This document shows, in pieces, positions 8,174 to 16,374 of a stretch of DNA of 64,000 nucleotides. Below the pieces are notes generated by a model. That model did no database searches. It was not told the DNA's origin and saw nothing but the letters and a program-made list of their open reading frames with translations. A program made the position numbers and the translations under genes. Location of the stretch: contig NZ_RJUU01000001.1 in the NCBI RefSeq assembly GCF_003751445.1, forward strand, positions 4,221,001-4,285,000, read 5' to 3'. This DNA comes from Streptomyces sp. 840.1 (lineage in GTDB: Bacteria; Actinomycetota; Actinomycetes; Streptomycetales; Streptomycetaceae). Position 1 is the first letter of the stretch. Each line of letters opens with the position of its first letter.

Positions 8174-9595
8174 ATGGTTGACGTCTCGACGCCCACACGC
8201 CGTACCGCCCGGACCCGTACCCGCACCTGGGCGGTGGTGCTCGCCGCCTGTGTCGGCCAGTTCCTCGTCGTCCTCGACGTGTCCGTCGTCAACGTCGCCC
8301 TCCCCTCGATGCGCACCGACCTGGGGCTCAGCACCGCCGGGCTCCAATGGGTGCTCAACGCCTACTCGATCACGTTCGCCGGGTTCATGCTGCTCGGCGG
8401 CCGGGCCGCCGACCTGTACGGCCGCAAGCGGATGTTCCTGGTCGGCCTCGGCCTCTTCACCGCCGCCTCGCTGGGCGGCGGACTCGCCCAGGAGGGCTGG
8501 CAGTTGCTCGCCGCCCGCGCCGCGCAGGGCCTCGGCGCCGCCGTCCTCGCCCCCGCCACCCTCACCCTGCTCACCGCGGCCGTCCCCGAAGGACCCGCCA
8601 GGACGAAGGCCATCGGCACCTGGATGGCGGTCGGCGCCGGTGGCGGCGCGGCCGGCGGGCTGATCGGCGGGGTGCTCACCGACTGGCTCTCCTGGCGGTG
8701 GGTCCTGCTGATCAACGTCCCGGTCGGCGTCATCGTCCTGGCCGGCGCCGCGATCTACCTGGCCGAGGGCCGGACCGGGGAGCGCAGCCGGATCGACTTC
8801 CCGGGCGCGCTGCTCGTCACGGCGGGCCTCGCCTCCGTCGCCTACGGCATCGTGCAGACCGAGAAGTCGGGCTGGACCGCGGCCGCGACCCTGCTCCCGC
8901 TGCTCGGCGGAGTGGCGCTGCTCGCCCTGTTCGTCCTGGTGGAATCACGTACGGCGCTGCCGCTGATGCCCCTGCGGGTGCTCGGTGCACGGGCGGTGGC
9001 CTCGGCGAACGTGGCGATGTTCGTGGTCGGCTCGGCCACGTTCTCGATGTGGTACTTCATGACCGTGTACGCGCAGAACGTGCTGGGCTACAGCGCGCTG
9101 GAGGCCGGACTCGCCCTGATGCCGACCTCGGTGGCCATCGTCGTCGGCTCCAAGAGCGCACCGCGGCTGATGGCCCGGGTCGGCGCGAAGAACCTGGCGC
9201 TCGTCGGCACCGTGCTCGCCGCCGCGGGCTTCGGCTGGCAGTCCACGATGACCGCCGACGGCGACTACCTCACCTCCATATGCCTGCCCGGCATACTGAT
9301 GATGACGGGCGCCGGCCTCGCGTCCACCCCGCTCGCCTCACTGGCCACATCGGGCGCGGCCCCCGGCGAGTCGGGCCTGGTCTCCGGACTCGTCAACACC
9401 TCCCGCACGATGGGCGGCGCACTCGGCCTGGCCGTACTCTCCACCGTCGCCGCAGCCCGCACGGACGGCGGAACGGCCCCGGCCGACCTCACGGCCGGCT
9501 ACGCCCTGGCCTTCCGGACCTCGGGCTGGGTCCTGCTGGCCGGCCTGCTGCTGATGATCCTCTGGCTGCCGCGCCACCGTTCCGTACAGAGCTGA
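8174..9595 (+). CDS. MFS transporter, DHA2 family (EmrB/QacA type)
   Basis: The 473-residue protein has about 14 membrane segments. FLVVLDVSVVNVALPSMRTDL is the first-helix signature of 14-helix drug exporters, and GRAADLYGRKRMFLVG is the conserved loop motif. It probably exports a drug or metabolite by proton antiport. I chose ATG 8174 (MVDVSTPTRR) because the twelve upstream codons lack membrane or family features; no good Shine-Dalgarno is visible, so the transcript may be leaderless. It is 102 bases after the thiolase gene and may be a separate unit. Substrate unknown. Confidence 0.88.
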   Translation: MVDVSTPTRRTARTRTRTWAVVLAACVGQFLVVLDVSVVNVALPSMRTDLGLSTAGLQWVLNAYSITFAGFMLLGGRAADLYGRKRMFLVGLGLFTAASLGGGLAQEGWQLLAARAAQGLGAAVLAPATLTLLTAAVPEGPARTKAIGTWMAVGAGGGAAGGLIGGVLTDWLSWRWVLLINVPVGVIVLAGAAIYLAEGRTGERSRIDFPGALLVTAGLASVAYGIVQTEKSGWTAAATLLPLLGGVALLALFVLVESRTALPLMPLRVLGARAVASANVAMFVVGSATFSMWYFMTVYAQNVLGYSALEAGLALMPTSVAIVVGSKSAPRLMARVGAKNLALVGTVLAAAGFGWQSTMTADGDYLTSICLPGILMMTGAGLASTPLASLATSGAAPGESGLVSGLVNTSRTMGGALGLAVLSTVAAARTDGGTAPADLTAGYALAFRTSGWVLLAGLLLMILWLPRHRSVQS

Positions 9596-9618
9596 GGGCG
9601 GCCCTCCCAAACCGGCCC

Positions 9619-10260
9619 TCAGAGCCAGCCCTGCTGCCGCGCGGCCCGGACCGCCTCCATCCGGTTGCGGGTGGCGGTCTTGCCGATCGCGGACGAGAGG
9701 TAGTTGCGCACCGTCGACTCCGACAGATGCAGCTTCACCGCGATGTCCGCGACCGTCGCCCCGTCCACCGAGGCCATCAGCGCATCGCGCTCCCGGGCGG
9801 TCAGCGGACTGGGGCCCGCACTCAGCGCGGCGGCGGCCAGCGCAGGATCGATGACGGTCTCCCCGGCCAGCACCCGCCGGATCGCCTCGGCCAGCTCCTC
9901 GACCGGCCCGTCCTTCACGAGGAACCCCGCCGCGCCGGCCTCCATCGCCCGCCGCAGATACCCGGGCCGCCCGAACGTGGTGAGGATCAGCACCCGGCAG
10001 TCCGGCACCTCCTCGCGCAGATCGGCGGCCGCGTCCAGCCCGCTGCGCCCCGGCAGTTCGATGTCCAGCAACGCCACGTCGGGCCGCGCCGACAGGGCCG
10101 CCGCCACGATCTCGTCCCCGGCCCCCACCTGGGCGACCACCTCGATGTCCGGTTCGAGCCCGAGCAGCAGGGCGAGCGCGCCCCGCATCATCCCCTGGTC
10201 CTCGGCGAGCAGCACTCGTACGGACTTGACCGGCCGGTGATCCTGCGGCATCTCGTTCAC
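9619..10260 (-). CDS. NarL/FixJ-family response regulator (DesR-like)
   Basis: The receiver domain begins SVRVLLAEDQGMMRG. Numbered from the internal ATG at 10251, Asp63 in LLDIELPG is the phosphoacceptor and Lys113 in FLVKDGP is the switch lysine. The LuxR-type helix-turn-helix is SPLTARERDALMASVDGATVADIA with LHLSESTVRNYLSSAIGKT. I give the GTG at 10260 because a TACCCT -10 lies 6 bases before it, fitting a leaderless mRNA; ATG 10251 is the alternative. No kinase is adjacent. The likely partner is the DesK-type kinase that ends at 15152, on the same strand about 4.9 kb away. The product probably controls the ABC exporter operon at 16375-18056. Confidence 0.9.
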   Translation of the reverse strand: MNEMPQDHRPVKSVRVLLAEDQGMMRGALALLLGLEPDIEVVAQVGAGDEIVAAALSARPDVALLDIELPGRSGLDAAADLREEVPDCRVLILTTFGRPGYLRRAMEAGAAGFLVKDGPVEELAEAIRRVLAGETVIDPALAAAALSAGPSPLTARERDALMASVDGATVADIAVKLHLSESTVRNYLSSAIGKTATRNRMEAVRAARQQGWL

Positions 10261-10546
10261 GGGGACAGGGTATGGGCCGGTGCGCTGCCGGGTCGGTGCG
10301 ACGCGTGTGCGGCCCCGTACGGAGGCCCCGCCGTCGCGAAGCCCACCGCCCCTGCGGGGGAGACGATGTGATGACCCGTCAACGACAGTGTGCTTGAGCT
10401 GCAACGAAGCCGATTCGTCGCCGCTTGGTGGAACCGATTCGCTGCAACAGAACCTGGACAATCACGCGATCATTTCAGGATCGGCGCGACCCTAATGTCG
10501 TCGGTGTCAGCAGGAAACACCGCACCGACACTCGCTGGAGATCATG

Positions 10547-11263
10547 ATGCGCTCGCGTCTCGCCACCCGTTCCGCCCGTCTCGTCCTGGCCGCCGCGGCG
10601 GTCACGGCACTCGCCGCCACCGCCACTGCCTGCGGCCCCGAGGACATCACGGGCTCCGGCAGCCCCGCGGCCCCCTCCGCCGCGGCCTCCGAGGGCAGCG
10701 GCGGCAGCCAGAGCCCCGCCGGCAACGGCCCCTCCAGCAACGGGAACAACGGCTCCAAGGTCACCGAGGACTCCGGTTCCGGTGACTCCAGCGCCGAGTC
10801 CAGCGGGGAGTCCGCCGCGGATTCCGCCTCCGACAGCGGCGACAAGAGCGGCTACGGGCAGTCCTGCGGCACCAATGACCTGGACTTCACGGTCACCTGG
10901 GAGGCCCAGCCGATCAGCTACTACCTGGTCACCGCGAAGGCCAAGCCCGGCATCACCTGCTACCTCGACGTCAACACGCCCAGCGTGTCCTTCGGCTCCG
11001 ACGCCGACGGCGTCGCGTCCCCCGTCGGACAGGGCGGCGAGGACCCCATCAAGCTCTCGGGCACGTCCGTCGCCTATGCGGGCATCAACCCCAAGACCTC
11101 GGGAGGCGAAGGCGGCACCGAGTTCGACCACGTCATCGTCTCGACGACCGAGGACGACCCCAACCCCGCCGAGCTCGAACTCCCCGACATGGCCACCGTC
11201 GACAAGCCCATCGTCACCAACTGGTCCACCGACCGCAACGAGACCATCCCGCGCGTCATCTGA
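10547..11263 (+). CDS. Secreted lipoprotein, DUF4232-like
   Basis: The product is 238 residues. A twin-basic start and hydrophobic stretch end in ALAATATAC, giving Cys29 as the likely lipidation site, although the lipobox is weak. Residues 30-100 are a low-complexity Ser/Gly/Ala linker. The C-terminal half begins SCGTNDLDFTVTWE and contains ITCYLDVNTPSVSFG, typical of DUF4232 beta-sandwich proteins with paired cysteines. It should be anchored outside the membrane; function unknown. ATG 10547 has GGAG six bases upstream, better than the ATG at 10544. The upstream 295 bases carry no gene but include repeated GCTGCAAC and CCGATTCG motifs (about 10400-10455). Confidence 0.85.
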   Translation: MRSRLATRSARLVLAAAAVTALAATATACGPEDITGSGSPAAPSAAASEGSGGSQSPAGNGPSSNGNNGSKVTEDSGSGDSSAESSGESAADSASDSGDKSGYGQSCGTNDLDFTVTWEAQPISYYLVTAKAKPGITCYLDVNTPSVSFGSDADGVASPVGQGGEDPIKLSGTSVAYAGINPKTSGGEGGTEFDHVIVSTTEDDPNPAELELPDMATVDKPIVTNWSTDRNETIPRVI

Positions 11264-11281
11264 CCGAGCGGTGGTGAGGCG

Positions 11282-11611
11282 TCAGTCGTGCGGAAGGTCA
11301 TCGAACTCCCAGGAGTGGCCCGGCACATGGCCGACGAACAGAGTGCAGGCCTGCTGGTACAGCGGGGCGAGCGCGAGGTCCACCGTCTCGCACGGCTCGG
11401 CGCAGACGTAGGCGAGGTCGCCGCCGTCCCAGCGCACCCATACCTCGAAGGTGCCGCGCCCCATGTCCTCCAGCTGGTCGGCGTGTGCGTCGGAGTGTCC
11501 CCAGGCCAGTTCGCAGACGAGCCATTCGGGCAGCCCCGCACTACCCGCCTGCATATGAGCCTGCGCGGCCTCGAACCAGGGCGGGCGGGTACGGGAATTG
11601 CAGTGGATCAC
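11282..11611 (-). CDS. Conserved streptomycete hypothetical protein
   Basis: The product is about 109 residues. It is rich in Cys, Trp and His: IHCNSRTRPPWFEAAQAH, LPEWLVCELAWGHSDAHADQ, VWVRWDGGDLAYVCAEPC and PGHSWEFDDL. The paired Cys and His residues suggest metal binding, but no family function is known to me. GTG 11611 has GGAG eight bases upstream. It sits downstream of, and slightly overlaps, the coupled gene set 11541-12531. It may be the last gene of that minus-strand operon. Confidence 0.7.
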   Translation of the reverse strand: MIHCNSRTRPPWFEAAQAHMQAGSAGLPEWLVCELAWGHSDAHADQLEDMGRGTFEVWVRWDGGDLAYVCAEPCETVDLALAPLYQQACTLFVGHVPGHSWEFDDLPHD

Positions 11612-12074
11612 GACGAGGACTCCGGTTCGGGTGACGAGAGGACCGGCCCGTGCGCCACACGGCGGCACGCGGTCGGGGAGGGGCTTCGGGGGCGCCGTAC
11701 CCGGCCACAGCGCGGCGCGAGCGGACGGGCCACCCGGCGAGCGTCAACAACAGGCCGGCAGCCGGGTCGAGCACGGTGACCACGTCGGGCCCGCCGGCCT
11801 CCAGCCGCGCCATCGCGTGGTCCTGCTGGTCCGGATCGCCCGCCCACGCCCGGAGGCCGTCCGGGATGATGTTGCTCCCGAAGCCGATCGGCCGGGCGTC
11901 GCTCGTTCCGGAGGTTCGGATCCCAGGGGTGCCGACCCCATCCGCGAGCCGGTGCGCCTGCCGTCGAAGCCACCGGAGCGCGAGCCGCCGGTTCGGCAGG
12001 CCGGCCCGGCCGAGCGAGACGGCCCTGCCGCCACTCGTCGCGGTGACCTCCGCGACGTAGGGAACGCCGTTCAC
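11541..12074 (-). CDS. Hypothetical protein of an XRE/DUF397-linked operon
   Basis: The GTG start at 12074 overlaps the stop of the preceding gene as GTGA, indicating translational coupling. The first about 115 residues (VNGVPYVAEVTATSGGRAVSL, LPNRRLALRWLRRQAHRLADG, VVTVLDPAAGLLLTLAGW) look like a genuine streptomycete protein seen beside XRE-DUF397 loci. The last about 60 residues are Arg/Pro-rich with no fold-like pattern and overlap the next gene by 71 bases. The C-terminus may therefore result from a frameshift. Function unknown. Confidence 0.6.
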   Translation of the reverse strand: MNGVPYVAEVTATSGGRAVSLGRAGLPNRRLALRWLRRQAHRLADGVGTPGIRTSGTSDARPIGFGSNIIPDGLRAWAGDPDQQDHAMARLEAGGPDVVTVLDPAAGLLLTLAGWPVRSRRAVAGYGAPEAPPRPRAAVWRTGRSSRHPNRSPRRDPLQFPYPPALVRGRAGSYAGG

Positions 12075-12274
12075 GCGGCGTGCTCCCCGCCCGGTAGCCG
12101 GAACACGACTTGCAGCGCTTCGGTTGCCGCTTCCGTGAAAGCTGCCGACTCGGCCTCGTCCGAGCTGAGTTCGGCAATCGCACGGTCCAGCTCGGCGCGG
12201 AACAGCGCGCGGGTCTCCGGGTCCGACGCGATGCGGTCCAACTCGGCGTCCAGGTCGTGCGCCGGGACTCTCAC
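12071..12274 (-). CDS. Small acidic helical protein
   Basis: The 67-residue product starts at GTG 12274, overlapping the upstream stop as GTGA, and its own stop overlaps the next start the same way. The sequence (DLDAELDRIASDPETRALF, RAELDRAIAELSSDEAESAAF) is acidic and should be almost fully helical. It lies in a three- or four-gene minus-strand operon divergent from an XRE regulator. Size and charge resemble an antitoxin or a small adaptor, but this is only a guess. Confidence 0.65.
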   Translation of the reverse strand: MRVPAHDLDAELDRIASDPETRALFRAELDRAIAELSSDEAESAAFTEAATEALQVVFRLPGGEHAA

Positions 12275-12531
12275 AGCACCTCACCCCGACTCCGCGCGTT
12301 GCACCGGGCGTTCTCGGCTCGCAGCCGCTCTATGGGGTCCGCGGGACGCACGTGCTCGGGCTCGGCTTCCCATTCCCGCCCGCCGCACATCGGTCGCAGT
12401 GACCAGTACGGGCCGGCAAGCCCTCGGAACTCCCCGATCCGGTTCGCGCGGCCCGTGTCCACCATGAGTGTGCCGGGGGCGGGTGCGGGGGTGGGTTCCT
12501 GTCCGTCCGTGGGAACGATGTGCGCACTCAT
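12271..12531 (-). CDS. Hypothetical protein of XRE-linked operon
   Basis: The 86-residue product has the core LMVDTGRANRIGEFRGLAGPYW, a pattern I recognise from many streptomycete proteins near XRE-DUF397 pairs, followed by SLRPMCGGREWEAEPEHVRP. The ATG at 12531 follows GAGGAG. It is the first gene of a minus-strand operon whose members overlap by GTGA junctions. It is divergent from the XRE regulator, with about 100 bases between them for shared promoters. No function is established. Confidence 0.75.
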   Translation of the reverse strand: MSAHIVPTDGQEPTPAPAPGTLMVDTGRANRIGEFRGLAGPYWSLRPMCGGREWEAEPEHVRPADPIERLRAENARCNARSRGEVL

Positions 12532-12635
12532 CGCCGCTCCTCTCCGTAGCGGTTTCGCTACTCAGGGCGTCCAGAGTGGCCTAGAGTTGGAGTGTCCTCA
12601 ACTTGGCTGTTTTGCTTGATGAGTTAGGAACGCAC

Positions 12636-13466
12636 GTGGTCAACCGGAAGGCGCTGGACCCCGAGACATCGCCGGCGCAGGCATTTGGCCAGCGCTTACG
12701 GCAGGCGCGGGACGAGCGCGGGTGGACACAGGACGAACTAGGCGTGCGCATGGGCCTGACCGGGTCGCATGTTTCCGCAGTCGAAACTGGTCGCCGCCCA
12801 CCAACTAAACGCTTCGCGCGTAGTGCTGACAGCGCACTCGGCACCGGAGACAAGTTCGAGCGTATGACCCGCGCGCTGCTGAACACCTCGCTGCTGGAGG
12901 GGTTCACGGACTTCGTCACCCACGAGGTGCGAGCCGCGGAGATCAGGCTGTTCGAGCTCGGGATCGTTCCGGGTCTCCTCCAGACTCCGGAGTACGCGGC
13001 GGCGATCACTACGGGCGCGGTGCGGCGCGGTGCGATCACGGAGCAGCAGGCGGATGAACGGCTGACACTCCTTGCGAAGCGGCAGGCATCACTGGAGCGG
13101 ACGCCCCCACCGCTTGTGTACGTGGTCCTCGACGAGAGCTGCATTCGGCGCGTGGTGGGCGGCCCCCGTGTCATGGCGGAACAGCTCGACCGGCTCGTCG
13201 CGTTCGCCGAGCTGCCGTCCACCGTCGTGCAAGTCGTTCCGTTCGATCTTGGTGAGCGGCGGTCGTTCGACCTGCCGGTCCATTTGCTGACGTTGCCGGA
13301 CCGGGCTCAGCTCGCCTATGCCGAATCCGCACAGCAAGGTCGACTGGAGCGCGATATGAGGTTCGTGCAGCCTCTGTTGACGGCCTACCATCAACTACAG
13401 GCCGAAGCGCCGTCCCAAGCGGCATCCGTGGCCATGATCCAGAAGGTAAGAAAGGGCACCTCGTGA
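12636..13466 (+). CDS. XRE-family regulator with DUF5753 domain
   Basis: The 276-residue protein has a helix-turn-helix (about 18-75: FGQRLRQARDERGWTQDEL, MGLTGSHVSAVETGRRPP). A DUF5753 domain follows (about 90-270), with EIRLFELGIVPGLLQTPEYA and AEQLDRLVAFAELPSTVVQV. GTG 12636 (reading VNRKALDPETSP) has AGGAA five bases upstream and matches the usual start of this family; a TTG at 12603 is less likely. Its stop overlaps the next gene as GTGA, the standard XRE-DUF397 arrangement. These pairs are abundant in Streptomyces and some affect development; the target of this one is unknown. Confidence 0.9.
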   Translation: MVNRKALDPETSPAQAFGQRLRQARDERGWTQDELGVRMGLTGSHVSAVETGRRPPTKRFARSADSALGTGDKFERMTRALLNTSLLEGFTDFVTHEVRAAEIRLFELGIVPGLLQTPEYAAAITTGAVRRGAITEQQADERLTLLAKRQASLERTPPPLVYVVLDESCIRRVVGGPRVMAEQLDRLVAFAELPSTVVQVVPFDLGERRSFDLPVHLLTLPDRAQLAYAESAQQGRLERDMRFVQPLLTAYHQLQAEAPSQAASVAMIQKVRKGTS

Positions 13467-13672
13467 CGACCGAATCCCCCCGCTGGTTCAAGTCCTCCTA
13501 CAGCAGCAACGGCGGCGCGTGCGTCGAGGTCGCGGCCAACCTTGCCGTCTCGCGCGGCGTGGTACCCGTCCGCGACTCCAAGGATCTGCGCGGCCCCGTC
13601 CTGGACGTCCCGGCCCACGCGTTCACATCCTTCGTGGCGGGCGTCAAGGCCGGAGACTTCGGCACCGTCTGA
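13463..13672 (+). CDS. DUF397 small partner protein
   Basis: The 69-residue product begins TTESPRWFKSSYSSNGGAC, the DUF397 signature, and ends AFTSFVAGVKAGDFGTV. It is translationally coupled to the XRE gene by a GTGA overlap. DUF397 proteins act with their XRE partners, in some cases as antagonists. A terminator-like hairpin follows at 13690-13716. The end of this gene and its terminator are repeated at 14436-14505. Confidence 0.92.
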   Translation: MTTESPRWFKSSYSSNGGACVEVAANLAVSRGVVPVRDSKDLRGPVLDVPAHAFTSFVAGVKAGDFGTV

Positions 13673-13689
13673 GCAATTGGTTCAGCGCC

Positions 13690-13716
13690 GCCCCACCGCG
13701 CCCCGCACGGTGGGGC
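13690..13716 (+). terminator. Terminator after the XRE-DUF397 pair
   Basis: Nine-base perfect arms GCCCCACCG and CGGTGGGGC flank a nine-base loop, 17 bases after the DUF397 stop. No long T-run follows, as is usual in Streptomyces. Confidence 0.65.
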
Positions 13717-13847
13717 TCAGCGTGGTGTTTGACCTCGGCTTTCGTGACCCGCTGATTCTGGTTCGTTCCCGGGACAGCAGGACGGCCGTTCTCCTTGCGC
13801 GCCAGGGACAGCGAAGTTGGACCGGGCGGCTCAGGCGGTCGGCGTAC

Positions 13848-14372
13848 TCAGACGCGAGGGTCGGTGCCCCGGTTCGACGCCGTGGCACCGCGGCTGAGCA
13901 AGTGGCGCACCATCCGTACGTGGCCGAACCCTGTCGCCCAGTCGAGAGCGGTCTTGCGCTTCATCACCGCGTTCACGTCCGCTCCGCGGTCCAGCAACAG
14001 ATCCACCGTCTCCGGGAACCCCTCATCCCCGGCCGTGGCGGCCAGTACCAGCGGCACCCAGTTCATTCTGCCCTGGGCTCCCGTGTGGGCACCGGCATCG
14101 AGCAGTACCTCCACCACAGCCCTGTGCCCGCGGCTCGCCGCCAGGCACAGTGGCGTCGACTCCTGGTGCTCTCCGGCCCGTTGCTGTGGATCGGCCCCTG
14201 CCCCGAGGAGCAGGCGGACGACATCGGCATGTCCCCGCTCCGCCGCCGTATCCAGCGCCGTGCGCCCTCCGGTGCCGACTGCGTCCACCGCAGCGACATG
14301 CTTCAGCAGCCGCGCTACCGAGACCGCGTCGCCGTCGTCGGCAGAGCGCACCAGCTGATCCGTCATGTCCAT
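13848..14372 (-). CDS. Ankyrin-repeat protein
   Basis: The product is about 174 residues and consists of four to five ankyrin repeats. Clear units are GGRTALDTAAERGHADVVRL, STPLCLAASRGHRAVVEVLL and KTALDWATGFGHVRMVRHLL. No signal peptide or enzymatic domain is present, so it is probably a cytoplasmic protein-binding module. I chose ATG 14372 because GGAAGG lies nine bases upstream; ATG 14381 is directly adjacent to that motif. It is opposite in direction to its neighbours and lies between two copies of a DUF397 gene end, suggesting recent arrival. Confidence 0.85.
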   Translation of the reverse strand: MDMTDQLVRSADDGDAVSVARLLKHVAAVDAVGTGGRTALDTAAERGHADVVRLLLGAGADPQQRAGEHQESTPLCLAASRGHRAVVEVLLDAGAHTGAQGRMNWVPLVLAATAGDEGFPETVDLLLDRGADVNAVMKRKTALDWATGFGHVRMVRHLLSRGATASNRGTDPRV

Positions 14373-14435
14373 GCTGCGCATCCTTCCGCGCTACCGGCTC
14401 CCGGGCCAGAGCGAAAACCCGGGGCGCCATCCATT

Positions 14436-14505
14436 GCCGGAGATTTCGGCGCCGTCTGAGTAATCGGTTCAGAGCCGAGCCCCACCGTGTCGCGCACGAC
14501 GGGGC
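14436..14505 (+). pseudogene. Remnant of a second DUF397 gene end plus terminator
   Basis: The bases GCCGGAGATTTCGGCGCCGT and the following TGA encode AGDFGAV-stop, nearly the same as the AGDFGTV end of the DUF397 gene at 13463-13672. The next about 45 bases, including the GCCCCACCG...GGGGC hairpin, also match the sequence after that gene. Upstream of this point there is no DUF397 reading frame. It is therefore a 3' fragment left by duplication or replacement. Confidence 0.7.
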
Positions 14506-14519
14506 GTCCCGAGCCTCGG

Positions 14520-14965
14520 TCAGGTGCTCGCGGCGGGGATGTTCGTTGTGGTGTCAGCCGGGGACATGGGCGGTCCGGCCTTCTTCAGCGGGACTTCGAT
14601 GACGAAGAGCGCGACGAGGAACGCGAGCGCGCACAGGACCGCTGCCGTCAGGAAGATGCGGGCGGCCGGCCGTGACCGCGTCGAGGTAGGCGGCCTCGGC
14701 CCCGGCGGGCAGGTGGTGCAGGGCGCCCGGGTCGTTTCCGGCGCCGGTGAACACGGTCAGCGGCAGCAGCGGTTCGCCGACCCGCTTCTCGACCGTGATG
14801 AAGCCGAGCAGTCCGAGCACGGCCACCGCGCCGAGGGCGAGGATCTGCCAGGCGCCCCAGGCGTACGTGGTGCCTGCCCAGGTGGCGGCCAGGACGATCG
14901 CGGTGATGGAGAGGGTCAGCAGGCTGATGCCCGCCCAGTCGATCTTCGCCTGGAGGGTGCGACCG
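14520..14965 (-). pseudogene. Remnant of an MFS (DHA2) exporter gene
   Basis: On the minus strand the sequence reads RTLQAKIDWAGISLLTLS..., then EKRVGEPLLPLTVFTGAG, which is the middle of a 14-helix drug exporter. It then jumps directly to ALHHLPAGAEAAYLDAVTA, which belongs near the C-terminus, so about 200 residues are missing. After AVTAG a frameshift is needed to continue into RIFLTAAVLCALAFLVALF and the stop at 14520. The first about 200 residues are also absent. This is a decayed gene with an N-terminal truncation, an internal deletion and a frameshift. Confidence 0.7.
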
Positions 14966-15035
14966 GGCCTCCGGGGAGCCGCCGGAGGGCTCCGTTCACT
15001 CGCAGCACGCTAGGCGGCGGGGGTGACCGGGGGCG

Positions 15036-15155
15036 TCACCTGAGCCGACGACCCCGGGGGGCCGTCGCGGGAGCTACGAATGGTCCGCCATCGGCTTTGT
15101 GGCGTAGTACCTCGGTGCCCGGCGGACCGGTCACCGGCATTCCGCTTCTGCTCAT
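15036..15155 (-). other. Short reading frame coupled to the kinase stop
   Basis: An ATG at 15155 overlaps the kinase stop as ATGA, exactly where a response-regulator gene would normally begin. The frame runs only 39 codons (MSRSGMPVTGPPGTEVLRHK...) and shows no receiver-domain sequence. It is probably a relic of a former coupled gene or chance; I do not consider it a functional gene. Confidence 0.2.
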
Positions 15156-16363
15156 GGCCCGGAGGGCTCGCCCGCGTCCGGTGCCCCGACCGGGTCCGAC
15201 GGGAGTTCCGCCGTGACCACGAAGCCGCCGCCGGGGCCGGGGGCCGCCTCCAGGGAGCCGCCCGCCGCCGTGAGCCGTTCGGTGAGGCCCTTGAGGCCGG
15301 TGCCGCCGATGCCCGGGGTGGGCGGTGCGGCCGGGGTGCGGCCGTCGTCGGTGACCGTCAGCCGGACCCGGTCGGGGGTGCCGTCGATCACGAAGGAGCA
15401 GGTGGTGGCAGTGGAGTGGCGCAGGACGTTGGTGACCGCCTCCCGGGCCACCCAGCCCAGCAGCGCCTCGGTCTGCGGCGGGAGCGGCGGTCCTGAGCGG
15501 CGGACCGTGGGTTCGATGCCGGCGGCGATCAGCGCGGACCTGGCCCGGTCCAGCTCGGTGGCCAGGCTGCCCTCGCGGTAGCCGGTGACCGCCTCGCGGA
15601 TCTCGGTGAGCGCCTGCCTGCCCACCGACTCGATGTCGGAGACCTGCTGGAGTGCCTGGTCCATGTCGTGCGGCGCGAGCCTGCGCGCGGCCTCCGACTT
15701 GACGACGATCACCGAGATCGTGTGGCCCAGCAGATCGTGCAGATCGCGGGAGAAGCGCAGCCGCTCCCTCTCCACAGCGCTGCGGGCCAGTTCCTGCCGG
15801 GTGGAGCGCAGCTCCATCACCGTCTCCGACAGGGTGAGCAGCGCGGCCGTCACCGCACCGGAGATGAAGGTGCCGTATGCCAGCGTCCACGGGGTCGACG
15901 TGCTGTCCTCGCGCCATACGGAGATCACGCACGCGGTCACGGCGAGCACGAGCAGAGCGACCGCCAGCCACTGCTTGCGCAGGATGGTTCCGCAGGCCAG
16001 TGAGAGCAGCGGGAAGAACAGCAGCCAGCTGCCGCCGTACCCGGCCGCGAGCCCCACCGTGATGGCTGTCAGCGCGGCCAGCATCGCGTACGTTACGCGG
16101 GCCTCGCGTGCCTTCTTGTGGAAGCCCCTGAACACCAGGGAGACGTAGAGGGAGTTGAAGGCGAAGAGGCCGATGCCGCCGACCCAGGGGTTGGGGGTGT
16201 CGCCCTGGAACAGATTGGAGAAGGCGCCGAGGCCGAGCAGCAGCCAGGGCAGCAGGACGTAGGGTCCGGGAGGCCCCGGGCGCCGGTGCTCCCTGCGCCA
16301 CTCCCGTCGCTCCGCACGCCGCTTGCGCCGTGCCTCGCGCGCTTCCGATCCACTCCTGGACAT
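15152..16363 (-). CDS. DesK-type sensor histidine kinase
   Basis: The 403-residue protein has about five membrane segments in residues 34-180. The phosphoacceptor His209 lies in FSRDLHDLLGHTISVIVVKS, the HisKA_3 motif. A compact HATPase_c domain follows, with REAVTNVLRHS (N box) and DDGR/GIGGTGLKGLTERL (G boxes). It should phosphorylate a NarL-type regulator. ATG 16363 follows GGGAG and lies 11 bases after the permease stop. It is the third gene of an ATPase-permease-kinase operon. The usual fourth gene, the response regulator, is missing here; the best candidate is at 9619-10260. Confidence 0.92.
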   Translation of the reverse strand: MSRSGSEAREARRKRRAERREWRREHRRPGPPGPYVLLPWLLLGLGAFSNLFQGDTPNPWVGGIGLFAFNSLYVSLVFRGFHKKAREARVTYAMLAALTAITVGLAAGYGGSWLLFFPLLSLACGTILRKQWLAVALLVLAVTACVISVWREDSTSTPWTLAYGTFISGAVTAALLTLSETVMELRSTRQELARSAVERERLRFSRDLHDLLGHTISVIVVKSEAARRLAPHDMDQALQQVSDIESVGRQALTEIREAVTGYREGSLATELDRARSALIAAGIEPTVRRSGPPLPPQTEALLGWVAREAVTNVLRHSTATTCSFVIDGTPDRVRLTVTDDGRTPAAPPTPGIGGTGLKGLTERLTAAGGSLEAAPGPGGGFVVTAELPSDPVGAPDAGEPSGP

Positions 16364-16374
16364 GTTCACTCCCG

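Noticed and set aside
13690..13716. Integration site or CRISPR-like repeat
   Set aside because: The duplicated sequence is a gene end with a terminator. There are only two copies, no regular spacers and no integrase or cas gene.
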